DNA of 64,000 nucleotides from Arcobacteraceae bacterium (GCA_021107755.1 JAIOSF010000002.1:85310-149309), one strand, 5' to 3'. Counted from the first letter of the stretch, positions 43,768 to 53,184 are shown. A program made the numbers and translations. Notes: generated by a model not told the origin, from the sequence alone.

Positions 43768-44976
43768 ATGAAAAAATTAATCAGTTACGAACAAACATTA
43801 CATATAATAGATTCAATCGAATCAACAATACAAGCAACTCAAAAATTGTATATCAGTGATACTCTTGGAAGAGTGTTAGCAAAAGATATTGTAGCACAGG
43901 AAAACTCACCTGCATTTGAAACCTCTGGTATGGATGGGTATGCTATAAAACACGAAGACCTTCAACTTGGTAAACTAAAAATCGCTGATTTTAATCCAGC
44001 TGGAACTGTTATAGAATCAGAAGTTACTACAACTACTTGTATCAAAACATTTACAGGTTCACTTATGCCACAAGGGAGTGATACTTTAATACCTATTGAA
44101 AATGTAACCGTAGAGGGTGAGTATATCATCATAAATGAGACAGTACCAAAAGGTTTTGCCGTAAGAGCTGTTGGTGAGAACTACAAAGAAAATGAAACTC
44201 TTATCACCAAAGGTACTACTATAGATTTTGCACACATTGGTGTGATGGCTAGTTTAAATATTGTCCAAGTTGAAGTATTCCAAAAACCAAGATTAGCAGT
44301 AGCAAGTACTGGTAGTGAGATACTAGATGTTGGTGAAGTGCAAACAAATGACTCACAAATAAGAAGCTCAAATCACTTAACAGTAGAAGCCTTAGCTAAA
44401 AAACATGGTTGTGAAGTAAACCAAATGGGTATAGTAAAAGATGATAAAGAATCTATTACAAACTTATTAAAAACAGCTCTACAGAGTTCAGATATTGTTG
44501 TAACAACTGGTGGAGTGAGTGTTGGGGATTATGATTTTGTAAAAGATGTTATTATTGAAGATTTAAGGTGTGAGATATTATTTCAAGGGGCAAATATCAA
44601 ACCTGGGAAACCTATTTTATTTGCTCGAAAAGATAATAAATTTATCATAGGACTTCCAGGATTTGCATATTCTAGTACTGTGACTTGTATTCTTTATGTT
44701 CTACCACTTATTTTTAAACTAAAAAATTCAAATGAATCGTTACAGATAGTTGAAGCTATCATTGATGAAAGCTTTCCAATGAAGTTTGATAAAACTACTT
44801 TTAGTGCTTGTAATGTTCACTATTTAGATGGTGAGTATCATATTGATTTTGAGGGGAAAAGAAAAGGGACTAGTGCTATTTTAACGAATATGTTGGGTAA
44901 TCCTGGGTTGCTTATGCAAGATGTTGGGAGCCAGTCTTTGAATAAAGGGGATAGGGTTAAGGTTATTTTACTTTAA
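43768..44976 (+). CDS. moeA: Molybdopterin molybdenumtransferase MoeA
   Basis: The product is 402 aa. It inserts molybdate into adenylylated molybdopterin. Signatures are ENSPAFETSGMDGYAIK near the start, GSLMPQGSDTLIPIE, RAVGENYKENETL, TGSEILDVGE, the TTGGVSVGDYDFVKDV motif and PGKPILFAR. No good ribosome site is visible before ATG 43768 (ACCACC precedes it), while a TATATC-like -10 lies close by, so the mRNA may be leaderless. It would supply molybdenum cofactor enzymes other than nitrogenase. Confidence 0.96.
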   Translation: MKKLISYEQTLHIIDSIESTIQATQKLYISDTLGRVLAKDIVAQENSPAFETSGMDGYAIKHEDLQLGKLKIADFNPAGTVIESEVTTTTCIKTFTGSLMPQGSDTLIPIENVTVEGEYIIINETVPKGFAVRAVGENYKENETLITKGTTIDFAHIGVMASLNIVQVEVFQKPRLAVASTGSEILDVGEVQTNDSQIRSSNHLTVEALAKKHGCEVNQMGIVKDDKESITNLLKTALQSSDIVVTTGGVSVGDYDFVKDVIIEDLRCEILFQGANIKPGKPILFARKDNKFIIGLPGFAYSSTVTCILYVLPLIFKLKNSNESLQIVEAIIDESFPMKFDKTTFSACNVHYLDGEYHIDFEGKRKGTSAILTNMLGNPGLLMQDVGSQSLNKGDRVKVILL

Positions 44977-45027
44977 CTTTAGCAACTTATAATTTCCACT
45001 CTTTATACAAAATCTCTTCATGAGTGT

Positions 45028-45237
45028 TTACTTTTCAATTTTACTTATTTTTCCCGCTATCATTTCAATTGTATTTTCAATGCTTTTGTATAGTGACTTC
45101 CTTTCTTCATTGGAAATATTTTCTGATAACATATACTCTAATACACTTAATGTAGTTTCAATAAGTATATAATCTTCTTCAAGGTCATTTTTATATCTAT
45201 TGATTTTGTGTTTAATGTTTATTAGTTCTTGTTGCAA
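45028..45237 (-). CDS. Short helical protein of unknown function
   Basis: The product is 69 aa, all helical, rich in Lys and Glu, with a coiled-coil-like pattern (IKHKINRYKNDLEEDYILIETTLSVLEYML). I recognise no family. It is divergent from the XRE regulator at 45341 with a shared 103-base region full of ATGATT/AATCAT half-sites, so the two may form a regulated pair. Confidence 0.5.
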   Translation of the reverse strand: MQQELINIKHKINRYKNDLEEDYILIETTLSVLEYMLSENISNEERKSLYKSIENTIEMIAGKISKIEK

Positions 45238-45317
45238 TTGACTGTCCTTTGAAAACTACTTTTATATTATGACCTATAAATCATTATGATATGATTAATG
45301 AGTCATTGATTAATTTC

Positions 45318-45335
45318 AATGATATATATATCATT
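45318..45335. promoter_or_regulatory. 18-bp perfect palindrome at the XRE gene start
   Basis: AATGATATA followed by TATATCATT is an exact 18-bp palindrome ending 5 bases before the XRE start. Further AATCAT/ATGATT half-sites lie between 45283 and 45313. It is the likely operator of the XRE protein. Confidence 0.65.
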
Positions 45336-45340
45336 ACGCC

Positions 45341-45583
45341 ATGACAATAAAACAATTAAATAAAAAAACAGATGAAGTGCATAATAGAATTTCTGCCAAT
45401 GTTATCAAGTATAGAAAATTAAAAAATTATTCTCAACTTCAATTGGCTTTAGATATAGGATTGACTGGTAATGCTTTTATAGCAAGGGCTGAAAAAAGAA
45501 CAAATAATGCTCATTTTAATATCGAACATTTAGTGAAAATATCTGAAGTGCTTGAGATAGATATAGTGGAGTTTTTTAAGTAA
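45341..45583 (+). CDS. XRE-family helix-turn-helix regulator
   Basis: The product is 80 aa with an N-terminal extension and then a HTH: KYRKLKNYSQLQLALDIGLTGNAFIARAEKRTNNAHFNIEHLVKISEVLEIDIVEFF. This is the XRE/Cro type. It probably represses its own promoter through the palindrome at 45318-45335. It opens the accessory patch and could control the convergent defence-like genes, though that is inference. Confidence 0.85.
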   Translation: MTIKQLNKKTDEVHNRISANVIKYRKLKNYSQLQLALDIGLTGNAFIARAEKRTNNAHFNIEHLVKISEVLEIDIVEFFK

Positions 45584-45613
45584 AGAACTTTTTACTATTT
45601 TTTTGCCCTTTAT

Positions 45614-47479
45614 TTATTGTATATATAATAGTTCTGGACAATTATACTTTATATACTGAGTAAGTTCATTTCTATAGTTCTTAAAGTATTTCTTATCTAT
45701 TGTATAAATAAATTTTTCTTGATTAAAATATACTCTTTTTGTATAAAAGTCATCACATATACTTGTTTTTATATTATGCATAATATTTTCTTTTTTAGCA
45801 GTATTATTTATATTACTGTAGTTTTTCACATTTGTTTTGTAAATATCATTATCTTTAGTTTTTATAATTTTAGAATTCATATTTAATATCAAATCAATAT
45901 TATTTTTTAATATTTTTTTGTCAGTGTAGAGAAAACTACAATTTGTAAAATCGACATCTGATAGGATGGTGCTACTAAAATCAGCATTAACAAAAGTAAC
46001 ATTCTTAAACCTTACTCTATCAATTAAAGTGTTAGTTAAATTTAATTTATAAATGTTCATATTTTTTTCAAAATTAAAATTTACAACTCTCAAAAAAGAG
46101 TTCGAGAAGTCAACATTGCTAAAGTAAGTAACATTATTAAATTCTGTACCAAAAATAAAGCTATTACTCATATTTATATTTTTTAATGAGCTTTCATCAA
46201 ACTTTAGTAACATCAAAATACTACTTTGAAAATTAACATATTCAAGGTTAGAACGTTTAAAGCTACCACTATCAAACCACATTCTATTAAACTCTTTTTC
46301 ACTAATGAATTGCCATAAAGAGGTATCTCTTCTTTGATTTAATTCAGTATCAAAAATAGCTCCTGAAAAATCAACATTTTCAATAGTTGAATCTGAAAAA
46401 TTTATATTTATATATTTATTATTATAGAATTTAGAACTTTCGATATAAGAATTACTAAAATTAATATTTATAAGTGAAGAATTATTTAATAAGGTATTAT
46501 TCATATGTGTTTTTTCCATGTTTCTTTTATATACTCTAATTCCCTTTGCATATAAACCATTGATATATTCATATGGTTCTTTTCCTAAGAGCTTTAATTC
46601 AATATTTTCTGATACGGGTGTTAAATTTTCATATTCAGATATAAATACATATCTTTTAGAAATATATTTATTAAAATTATCATACATATTTGTTGCATCG
46701 TCATCAATTAATTTATTAATTTGTTGTTTTTTCTCCTCAAGTAGTTTTAATGGTATATTCAAGAAAATAAGATTCATAATATAAAAAAAATATATAATCG
46801 TAATACCTACAAATATTTTACGACTATACACAAACATTTTATAAAATACTAAATTAAAGACTATAATAATAAGTAAATTTAATAAAATGATGACAATTCC
46901 ATTACTATTTATAAAAAATAAAAATTTTAACAAAAGTCCTAAGGGTATAAATAATATAACACAGAGTAAAATATAAGATAAAACTCTTTCATGTATTTTT
47001 ATATTCTTATCATTATTTGTACTATATAAACCATATTCATTAAAAGCAAATGGTGTTAGAATCATTAATCTAAATTTTTTACTTTTAAGCTTATGTTCTT
47101 TTGTGGACAACTGTAATAAAGTGTTTACTTTTTGAAAATGTGATATAAGGTTAATAACAATAAAGGTATGAGCTAGCATAAGAAACCAAGGCATAAAATA
47201 AATAAAAATATCAAATTTAAGATAACTTTCAAATGTATAAATTTTTATATTTTCGTTCAGTAATATTGTTCTAAAGGAAATACCTTCTAAACTAGAATAT
47301 ATAAATAGTAAAAAAAGAAAATATGAAATTAAAGCAATATTATTTCTTACCGAAGAGCTATTAATTGATGTAACTAATTGATTATATTCATCACTTGATA
47401 TTTCAGTAATAAATCTATTTCTATTTTGAACAGGAAAGAACTTATCTTTAATCGTTTTATATAATTTTTTCAATATCAC
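45614..47479 (-). CDS. Membrane-anchored pentapeptide-repeat protein
   Basis: The product is 621 aa. The N-terminal ~260 residues have four or five membrane helices. The C-terminal half has repeats of the A(D/N)LxX form such as ININFSNSYIESSKF, VDFSGAIFD and ADFSSTILSDVDFTNCSFLY. Pentapeptide repeats form right-handed quadrilateral helices that often mediate protein contact. It starts at GTG 47479, 19 bases after the Abi-alpha gene. The codon composition is very AT rich compared with the house genes. A role as the membrane partner of the Abi-alpha protein is possible but unproven. Confidence 0.8.
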   Translation of the reverse strand: MILKKLYKTIKDKFFPVQNRNRFITEISSDEYNQLVTSINSSSVRNNIALISYFLFLLFIYSSLEGISFRTILLNENIKIYTFESYLKFDIFIYFMPWFLMLAHTFIVINLISHFQKVNTLLQLSTKEHKLKSKKFRLMILTPFAFNEYGLYSTNNDKNIKIHERVLSYILLCVILFIPLGLLLKFLFFINSNGIVIILLNLLIIIVFNLVFYKMFVYSRKIFVGITIIYFFYIMNLIFLNIPLKLLEEKKQQINKLIDDDATNMYDNFNKYISKRYVFISEYENLTPVSENIELKLLGKEPYEYINGLYAKGIRVYKRNMEKTHMNNTLLNNSSLININFSNSYIESSKFYNNKYININFSDSTIENVDFSGAIFDTELNQRRDTSLWQFISEKEFNRMWFDSGSFKRSNLEYVNFQSSILMLLKFDESSLKNINMSNSFIFGTEFNNVTYFSNVDFSNSFLRVVNFNFEKNMNIYKLNLTNTLIDRVRFKNVTFVNADFSSTILSDVDFTNCSFLYTDKKILKNNIDLILNMNSKIIKTKDNDIYKTNVKNYSNINNTAKKENIMHNIKTSICDDFYTKRVYFNQEKFIYTIDKKYFKNYRNELTQYIKYNCPELLYIQ

Positions 47480-47498
47480 TTTTCCCCTTTTTTAAATT

Positions 47499-48200
47499 CT
47501 AACTGACAGCTTCTACAAGTTTAGTACCAAAAAGAGTAGGAAATATATGAGTATAGCTCTCACTTCCTCTTCTTGTAGGTAATTGAACACATTGTAATCT
47601 AACAAGGTTGGCTAAGGCAAGTTTCACATCATCTGAAGGCTCTTTATATTCCTCTTGTCTTAAAGCAGCTTCAAGTGAGTTTTTAGGTGGTGCATATATT
47701 ACACCATCAGGTAAATGACATGTAAGCATCATTGAATCATTTAATAAGTTGCCACCACTATTCCAACATTCATAAATTGTATTAAGTACTTTAGCTTCAA
47801 ATGAACTAAGTTGCTCAAGTACACTAATATACGATCGTTCCAAAGTAAAGTCATTATCTTCAGAAGATGAATTAACAAGTAAATTAACCCACAAATCTTT
47901 TAAATAGGGGTCTTCTTCTAATGATGAAGCTTCAATTAAAGGGATCGCAATTTTAAGAGGGAGAGGTTTTATTTTATTTTCTAATCCAAGTTTTTGTACT
48001 TTTTTTTCTGCTTTTACCATTAAATCAACTTGGTTAGACCACCTCATATATTTTAATTTGTCTTCAAAGATTCCGTAAGCTTGTTCTACACTACCTCCAA
48101 TATATGGAGCTAACCATTCTCCAAACTGTTTAATTGCATCAATACCTTTTCCAGTTGTTTTTGCTGTTTCTTGAATTGCTTTTGATGTGCTTTCATCCAT
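47499..48200 (-). CDS. Abi-alpha (DUF4393) family protein
   Basis: The product is 233 aa. The conserved DUF4393 block is visible: KPLPLKIAIPLIEASSLEEDPYLKDLWVNLLVNS (about residues 79-112), followed by SFEAKVLNTIYECW and the C-terminal SYTHIFPTLFGTKLVEA. The family takes its name from a phage abortive-infection protein. It is the first gene of a two-gene unit with the pentapeptide-repeat membrane protein, and a toxin-antitoxin pair lies 157 bases upstream. The mechanism is unknown. Confidence 0.8.
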   Translation of the reverse strand: MDESTSKAIQETAKTTGKGIDAIKQFGEWLAPYIGGSVEQAYGIFEDKLKYMRWSNQVDLMVKAEKKVQKLGLENKIKPLPLKIAIPLIEASSLEEDPYLKDLWVNLLVNSSSEDNDFTLERSYISVLEQLSSFEAKVLNTIYECWNSGGNLLNDSMMLTCHLPDGVIYAPPKNSLEAALRQEEYKEPSDDVKLALANLVRLQCVQLPTRRGSESYTHIFPTLFGTKLVEAVS

Positions 48201-48301
48201 TTGAGTTATCCATTAGTAGTTTAATTATGATTAATAATCAATTTTACAATACACTACTTAATATTAAGATTATTTTATAAAATATGAATAAATTTTGTAA
48301 A

Positions 48302-48326
48302 AAATGGAGAGTGTATCTCTCTTTTC
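48302..48326. terminator. Short hairpin between HEPN gene and Abi-alpha gene
   Basis: GAGAG (48307-48311) pairs with CTCTC (48317-48321) around TGTAT. On the minus strand CATTTTTT follows, fitting a terminator of the HEPN-MNT transcript. Confidence 0.5.
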
Positions 48327-48357
48327 TTATTTATTTACCTTTTTATAATAATTAAGA

Positions 48358-48708
48358 TTATACTTCTTTAGATAATTCACTTATAATGTGGTTTATCTGC
48401 ACTTTAATAGCTGGAAGCTTTTCAACCGCTACCTTCCAAACTATCTCTTCATCAACTTCAAAATACCAATGAATAAGTTTATCTCTCATCTTTGCCATCA
48501 ATGACCATGGAAGCTCATCAAATCTATCTGTAATATCCTTTGGTATCTGCTTTGTAGCTTCGCCTATAACTTCTATCTCTCTAATACAAGCACTAACAGT
48601 TTTATCATCTTGCTTAAAATCTTCAAAATTCATACCAGCTATATAGGAGTTGATTTTATCAATTTTCTCAACTATATCTTCAAGAAAAAGAATATAATCT
48701 CTCTTCAT
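48358..48708 (-). CDS. hepT: HEPN-domain toxin (HepT/DUF86 family)
   Basis: The product is 116 aa. The Rx4HxY motif of HEPN RNases is exact: RDKLIHWY near residue 84. The upstream DDKTVSACIREIEVIGEATKQIP matches DUF86. In HEPN-MNT systems the HEPN protein is a toxin that the MNT protein neutralises by adding AMP to its Tyr. It overlaps the MNT gene by 4 bases. Confidence 0.9.
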   Translation of the reverse strand: MKRDYILFLEDIVEKIDKINSYIAGMNFEDFKQDDKTVSACIREIEVIGEATKQIPKDITDRFDELPWSLMAKMRDKLIHWYFEVDEEIVWKVAVEKLPAIKVQINHIISELSKEV

Positions 48709-48998
48709 AACGCTATGGATTCACTTAATATTTGAGATTTTAATTGTGACTTTAATTTTCTTTTTGGAACTAAATCCACTTTTTGCTGTAGCTTATCTGA
48801 TAAATACTCTTCAAGTTCTATAAATGTAAGTAAATCAGGTGTAGTGTCAAAATCAACTAATATATCTATATCACTATCTTTTGTTTGCTCATTTTTTGCA
48901 TACGAACCAAACAAATACATATCTGATATATGGTATTTAGATACTAAAAAACTTTTAATATCTGATATATTATGTTTTATAGTTTCTAACGATGACAT
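48705..48998 (-). CDS. mntA: MNT-type nucleotidyltransferase antitoxin
   Basis: The product is 97 aa. The minimal nucleotidyltransferase signature GSYAKNEQTKDSDIDILVDFD (about residues 31-51) gives GSx10DxD, complete for catalysis. It neutralises the HEPN toxin encoded directly downstream. A -10 like TATAAT lies upstream on the minus strand (plus-strand 49021-49026), with AAGGAG as ribosome site. Confidence 0.9.
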   Translation of the reverse strand: MSSLETIKHNISDIKSFLVSKYHISDMYLFGSYAKNEQTKDSDIDILVDFDTTPDLLTFIELEEYLSDKLQQKVDLVPKRKLKSQLKSQILSESIAL

Positions 48999-49020
48999 AT
49001 CTACTCCTTATATAGTTATG

Positions 49021-49026
49021 ATTATA
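49021..49026 (-). promoter_or_regulatory. -10 element of the HEPN-MNT pair
   Basis: TATAAT on the minus strand, 22 bases before ATG 48998, with AAGGAG between. The toxin-antitoxin pair therefore has its own promoter and need not be read from the upstream glutamate-mutase operon. Confidence 0.5.
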
Positions 49027-49059
49027 CCATAAAATTTGGATTTCTGAATTGGAGAAATA

Positions 49060-50637
49060 CTAAGAGTTCCCTCTTACTATCTCCTCTTTCAAAGCACCCT
49101 TATCTATCTTAGACTTATCTTTTGAATCCATAGGCATATTTGCTTTAAAAACAATAGTTGTTGGTATCATATATGATGGAAGGTGTTTTTTGAGTTCAAA
49201 GATTATCTCATTTTTCGCTAGCTCTTTTGTTCCGCTATAAACTAAAACTACCTCTTCTTCTATTTTTTCATTTTCTATCCCAAACACAGCACACTCTTTT
49301 ACCTCTGGAATATTTTCATATACAACAGTTTCTATCTCTAGTGGGCTTATTCTATATCCGCTTGTTTTTATCATATCATCATGTCTACATACAAAATAGA
49401 TATAACCCTCTTCATCTTTGTATACATAATCCCCAGTTGCAACTACAACCTCATCTGTTAAGCCTTGTTGTAAGTCTATAACATTTTCTAAAATTTTGAT
49501 AGATTTAAAACTATTGTCTGTATCCTCTTGTGAGTTCCAAAATCCTCTATATATTCCTGCACCTCTGTGTATTAGTTGCCCTACTTCTCTTGGAGCACAT
49601 TCGTACCCTTTTTCATTGATAACATAGAGATCAACATCTGGTATTGCTTTTCCTATAGAGTTAGGTCTTATTTTTATCTGACTTGGGTCTAGATATGCAG
49701 AACGAAATGCTTCTGTATGACCGCTCATAGAGTAGAATTTTGCTTTTGGAAAATACTCTTCAATCTTTTCTATCATAGTCATAGTTACATTTGCACCAGA
49801 AGAGGTTATCACTCGTACATGTTCAAGTTGTGATGGACTTGGAAGTCTATGACTATCTTCATCAAACATTTGTGAGAAATGTACAGGCATAGCCCCTATT
49901 ACAGTTACTTTATCTTTTAAGATATGTGCAAAAAAATCAGTTGGGGTAAAAAATGTATAGATAGCAAATGTTGCTCGTGCATAAAATGATGTAAAAATTT
50001 GATTTAAACCATAATCAAAACTAAATGACAACAATCCACTTAATACATCATCCTCTTTTATCTCTAAGTAGTTATAAACAACTCTTGCACTATCTATTAA
50101 GTTTTTATGAGAGATAACTACACCTTTTGGGAAACCACTTCCTGCAAAACTATATGTGATAGCTGCATTATCATGCCCTTTGATACTACAATCATAACTA
50201 CTACTATAACATTTATAAATCTCTTTAAAAGATACAATATCCTCATCACAACTTTCCACTGTGATAATTTTTCCATTATATGATGTCTCTTTGAGAGTCT
50301 TAAGTTTTTGCTCATCTGTAATCATACAACTAATATCACAATCTTTGATGATATATTCTACTTGCTCTGCTTTTAGTAACTTTGTAATAGGTACAAGTAC
50401 ATAATCAGTTGATAAAACAGCCAGGATTGAGATAACTTTTTGGTTATTTTTGTTTGAATAGATACCTATTCTTGCACCTTTTTCAAGCTCCAAAGTTGTG
50501 ATATAGTGTGCTAGCTTATTTACTTGTTCATACACTTCACCATAAGTAAGCTTTCCAAACTTATCTATAAGTGCAATTTTTGATGATGTTTTTTCATTTG
50601 CAATTTCTACTAGGTTTCTTATACTATTTATAGACAT
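49060..50637 (-). CDS. AMP-forming acyl/amino-acid ligase
   Basis: The product is 525 aa, the size of a complete adenylate-forming enzyme. Core motifs: the ATP loop reads ITYSFAGSGFPKGVVISHKNL (the common TSGSTG is altered to FAGSG); then YSMSGHTEAFR, VATGDYVYKDEEGYIYF, RHDDMIKTSGYRISPLEIE and the catalytic Lys region DKSKIDKGAL. The substrate cannot be read from the sequence. It is the last gene of the operon with glmS, glmE and glmL, 10 bases after glmL, so it may activate 3-methylaspartate or a compound derived from it. Confidence 0.88.
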   Translation of the reverse strand: MSINSIRNLVEIANEKTSSKIALIDKFGKLTYGEVYEQVNKLAHYITTLELEKGARIGIYSNKNNQKVISILAVLSTDYVLVPITKLLKAEQVEYIIKDCDISCMITDEQKLKTLKETSYNGKIITVESCDEDIVSFKEIYKCYSSSYDCSIKGHDNAAITYSFAGSGFPKGVVISHKNLIDSARVVYNYLEIKEDDVLSGLLSFSFDYGLNQIFTSFYARATFAIYTFFTPTDFFAHILKDKVTVIGAMPVHFSQMFDEDSHRLPSPSQLEHVRVITSSGANVTMTMIEKIEEYFPKAKFYSMSGHTEAFRSAYLDPSQIKIRPNSIGKAIPDVDLYVINEKGYECAPREVGQLIHRGAGIYRGFWNSQEDTDNSFKSIKILENVIDLQQGLTDEVVVATGDYVYKDEEGYIYFVCRHDDMIKTSGYRISPLEIETVVYENIPEVKECAVFGIENEKIEEEVVLVYSGTKELAKNEIIFELKKHLPSYMIPTTIVFKANMPMDSKDKSKIDKGALKEEIVRGNS

Positions 50638-50647
50638 TTTTTACCCC

Positions 50648-51823
50648 TTATTTACTCATACCAAGTGTCCAGATCTCATAATCTTTGTCCACTACAAGTG
50701 TTGGTGTTGTATCAAAATTTAAAAGCTTTTTATAAAAAAATGAGATAATATCTTCCATCTCACTATTGTCTAAAACTTTTGTAATCCCACCTGTTAATAC
50801 TATAGAATTAAGTGTATCAAGTTTTATATTTAAGTATGATTTATGGTGGTGCGATATTTTATATAAAACTAAGAAAATAGAGAGTTGCATAAGCAGTTTT
50901 GTTGCTTTTTCATCTTTACTATCTAACATATTTTCTGTAGTATTTAGATGTGCTAAAAGTTCATATACAAACTCATTGTTTTTTGCTGTGTGTACTAAAC
51001 TTTCTCTTGATTTATACACCCCTAGTTTTTTAAATACAAGTCTATCATACTCATTTGTAGTGATGATATTATCATCTGCTAAATCTTTAGAGTAGTGAAT
51101 ATCAGTAGTTGCCCCACCAATATCTATCACGATAAACGGATCAGCCACATCAAGTTTTGTGTGAATGAGTGGTAATGATTGATTTACTATATATGGTGTA
51201 GAATATATCTGATTTGATGTAAGTTCATAGAGTCTTTTAATATCCTCTTTCCCCATAATATCTGCTTGATAAAGGTTTGTTAAATACTCTTTTAAATCAT
51301 CCTCTACCATTTTGAGTTTATTGTCTATGATATTTGGCAATACCTCTAGATTCTCAATATTTTTTTCCAAAAACTCCACTTGTGTAGAACTACCTACATA
51401 GACTATATTTGAGTAAGTTAATTTTTCAAGATAGTTTATAAGTGTTTCATCAAATACATTTTGTACACTATCAATTCCACCTACAACTATAACCACATCA
51501 AGTGTATCAGTTGGTACTGCATAACTCTCAATTTGAGAATACACTACAGTTTCAATAATATTGATACCAGAATTATACGCTATATTTGAAGCATATTTTA
51601 AACTAAATGATTCTGTAAGTCCAATAATAAGTGTACTTAATCCACCATTTGCCGAACTACAGATTTGTATCTCATCTTTTTGATATTTGTTTATCTCATC
51701 ACCACATTTAAATAGTAAATCATCGTAAATATCTTTATCAAAATTTCTAAAATGATGTGAGATATTCCCATCATTACATACTTTAAAATAAGTACTTCCT
51801 ACATCTATTAACATTTTACTCAT
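50648..51823 (-). CDS. glmL: Glutamate mutase reactivating/assembly factor GlmL
   Basis: The product is 391 aa, an ASKHA-type ATPase. MLIDVGSTYFKV at the start, PFIVIDIGGATTDIHYS near residue 228 and SIVLTGGITKVLD near residue 350 mark the ATP site. The MutL/GlmL family accompanies glutamate mutase and probably exchanges damaged cobalamin. It overlaps the glmE stop by 4 bases. Confidence 0.9.
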   Translation of the reverse strand: MSKMLIDVGSTYFKVCNDGNISHHFRNFDKDIYDDLLFKCGDEINKYQKDEIQICSSANGGLSTLIIGLTESFSLKYASNIAYNSGINIIETVVYSQIESYAVPTDTLDVVIVVGGIDSVQNVFDETLINYLEKLTYSNIVYVGSSTQVEFLEKNIENLEVLPNIIDNKLKMVEDDLKEYLTNLYQADIMGKEDIKRLYELTSNQIYSTPYIVNQSLPLIHTKLDVADPFIVIDIGGATTDIHYSKDLADDNIITTNEYDRLVFKKLGVYKSRESLVHTAKNNEFVYELLAHLNTTENMLDSKDEKATKLLMQLSIFLVLYKISHHHKSYLNIKLDTLNSIVLTGGITKVLDNSEMEDIISFFYKKLLNFDTTPTLVVDKDYEIWTLGMSK

Positions 51824-53184
51824 AACATAACTCCAATATCATGGATGATTTGATTTACCACTGAGTTTGGATTTTCTCCGAGGTCTATTTTTGATTGTTC
51901 ATATTTGAAACTTTTTTCACTTAGAGGAAGTTTCCCTTTTTTGTAGATACGGATATTGCTATCTTTGTCTCTTACGGTTATGAGTTCATTGTTGTTTATA
52001 ATATGTGGTGAAAAAGGTACATCTATAATACCAGCTTTGATTGAGTTAAATATTTTTCTCCAAAGAGTATCTGCACTATCATTGAAAATAGCTTCAAATA
52101 TCTCATCTACTTCTCTTTCTAGGTTTTCTTCCTCTTCCTCATCAGAAAAATCAGGCATTCCTCGTAATGTTTTAAGAGTATATTGTACATTTGAAACAGC
52201 TTGGGCATTGTCCTCTTTTGTAGGGATTCCAAAAGCTTCAGCTCTGGTCTTAGTGATAATCTTATCCGCTTTTACCATACCAGCAATCATTGCACCCATA
52301 TCTATAAGACTATCTGATTTGAACTTATCTCGTGGGAAAGCTCCCATCCATTGATGATATACTAGATTTATAGTAGCATCTGTTACACCAATTTTTTGGG
52401 CATATTTATTTGCTGCTTTTCTTAATACTTTTGATGTTACTAAATCTTGGTTTAAACTTCCTGTTTGTGCGAAACTGACCGAGAAAGATTTAACACCCTC
52501 TTCAAGTGAAAGTAACATTTCACAGATTTGTATAACTATAGTGATACAAGGTGGCACTAGTGTAGCTGTTAGTGGTCCAAATGATTCTCTATTGATTGGT
52601 TCATTGAGTGTTGAGTATTTTGCACACACTCTTTCCACATGTTTCCAGTATAAAAATGCTTTATCTTGTGGAAAGTTTTTAGAATATGGGAGAATATATG
52701 TTATAGGTCCACCCTCTATCTCAAAAACCCCACTTGCAATTGCCATCTCCACAAGTAGTCTAGCATCTGGTGTTCCATGTCGTAAACTCACAGGTGTATT
52801 AAAATGTGTCACCATCTTTCGTGTAGTTCTATATCCATGATTTATAAGTGGATAACCGTTTAGTAGGTCTGTTTCAGTCTCTTCAGAAAGACGAAGCATC
52901 TTTGCAGCACTTCCATAGTCATTGAGTCGTGTATGTGAATCAATTGTCATAGGTAAGATATCTACAACTGGTGCAAATTGTTCATAAAGTGCATACATCT
53001 TATCAAATGTTGGAAATCCACCTCTTGGTTGTACTAAAGTTTTATCCCTATTGTTTTTAAATTTATGAGATATAAAAAGCTCTTTGTTTGCATTTTTTAC
53101 AAACTCTTCAACTTCTGCAAAATCAAAATTATCAACATATTGATTTGATACGATTATCTCCCTATCTCTTTGTAATAAACTCAT
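51820..53184 (-). CDS. glmE: Glutamate mutase epsilon subunit
   Basis: The product is 454 aa. It is the TIM-barrel subunit that, with B12-carrying GlmS, converts L-glutamate to (2S,3S)-3-methylaspartate. Family signatures: PRGGFPTFDKMYALYEQF, TIDSHTRLNDYGSA, NTPVSLRHGTPDARLLVE, EGGPITYILPYSK and the late KAGIIDVPFSPHIINNN. It overlaps glmS by 4 bases. The length is near the usual 480 aa. Confidence 0.95.
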   Translation of the reverse strand: MSLLQRDREIIVSNQYVDNFDFAEVEEFVKNANKELFISHKFKNNRDKTLVQPRGGFPTFDKMYALYEQFAPVVDILPMTIDSHTRLNDYGSAAKMLRLSEETETDLLNGYPLINHGYRTTRKMVTHFNTPVSLRHGTPDARLLVEMAIASGVFEIEGGPITYILPYSKNFPQDKAFLYWKHVERVCAKYSTLNEPINRESFGPLTATLVPPCITIVIQICEMLLSLEEGVKSFSVSFAQTGSLNQDLVTSKVLRKAANKYAQKIGVTDATINLVYHQWMGAFPRDKFKSDSLIDMGAMIAGMVKADKIITKTRAEAFGIPTKEDNAQAVSNVQYTLKTLRGMPDFSDEEEEENLEREVDEIFEAIFNDSADTLWRKIFNSIKAGIIDVPFSPHIINNNELITVRDKDSNIRIYKKGKLPLSEKSFKYEQSKIDLGENPNSVVNQIIHDIGVML

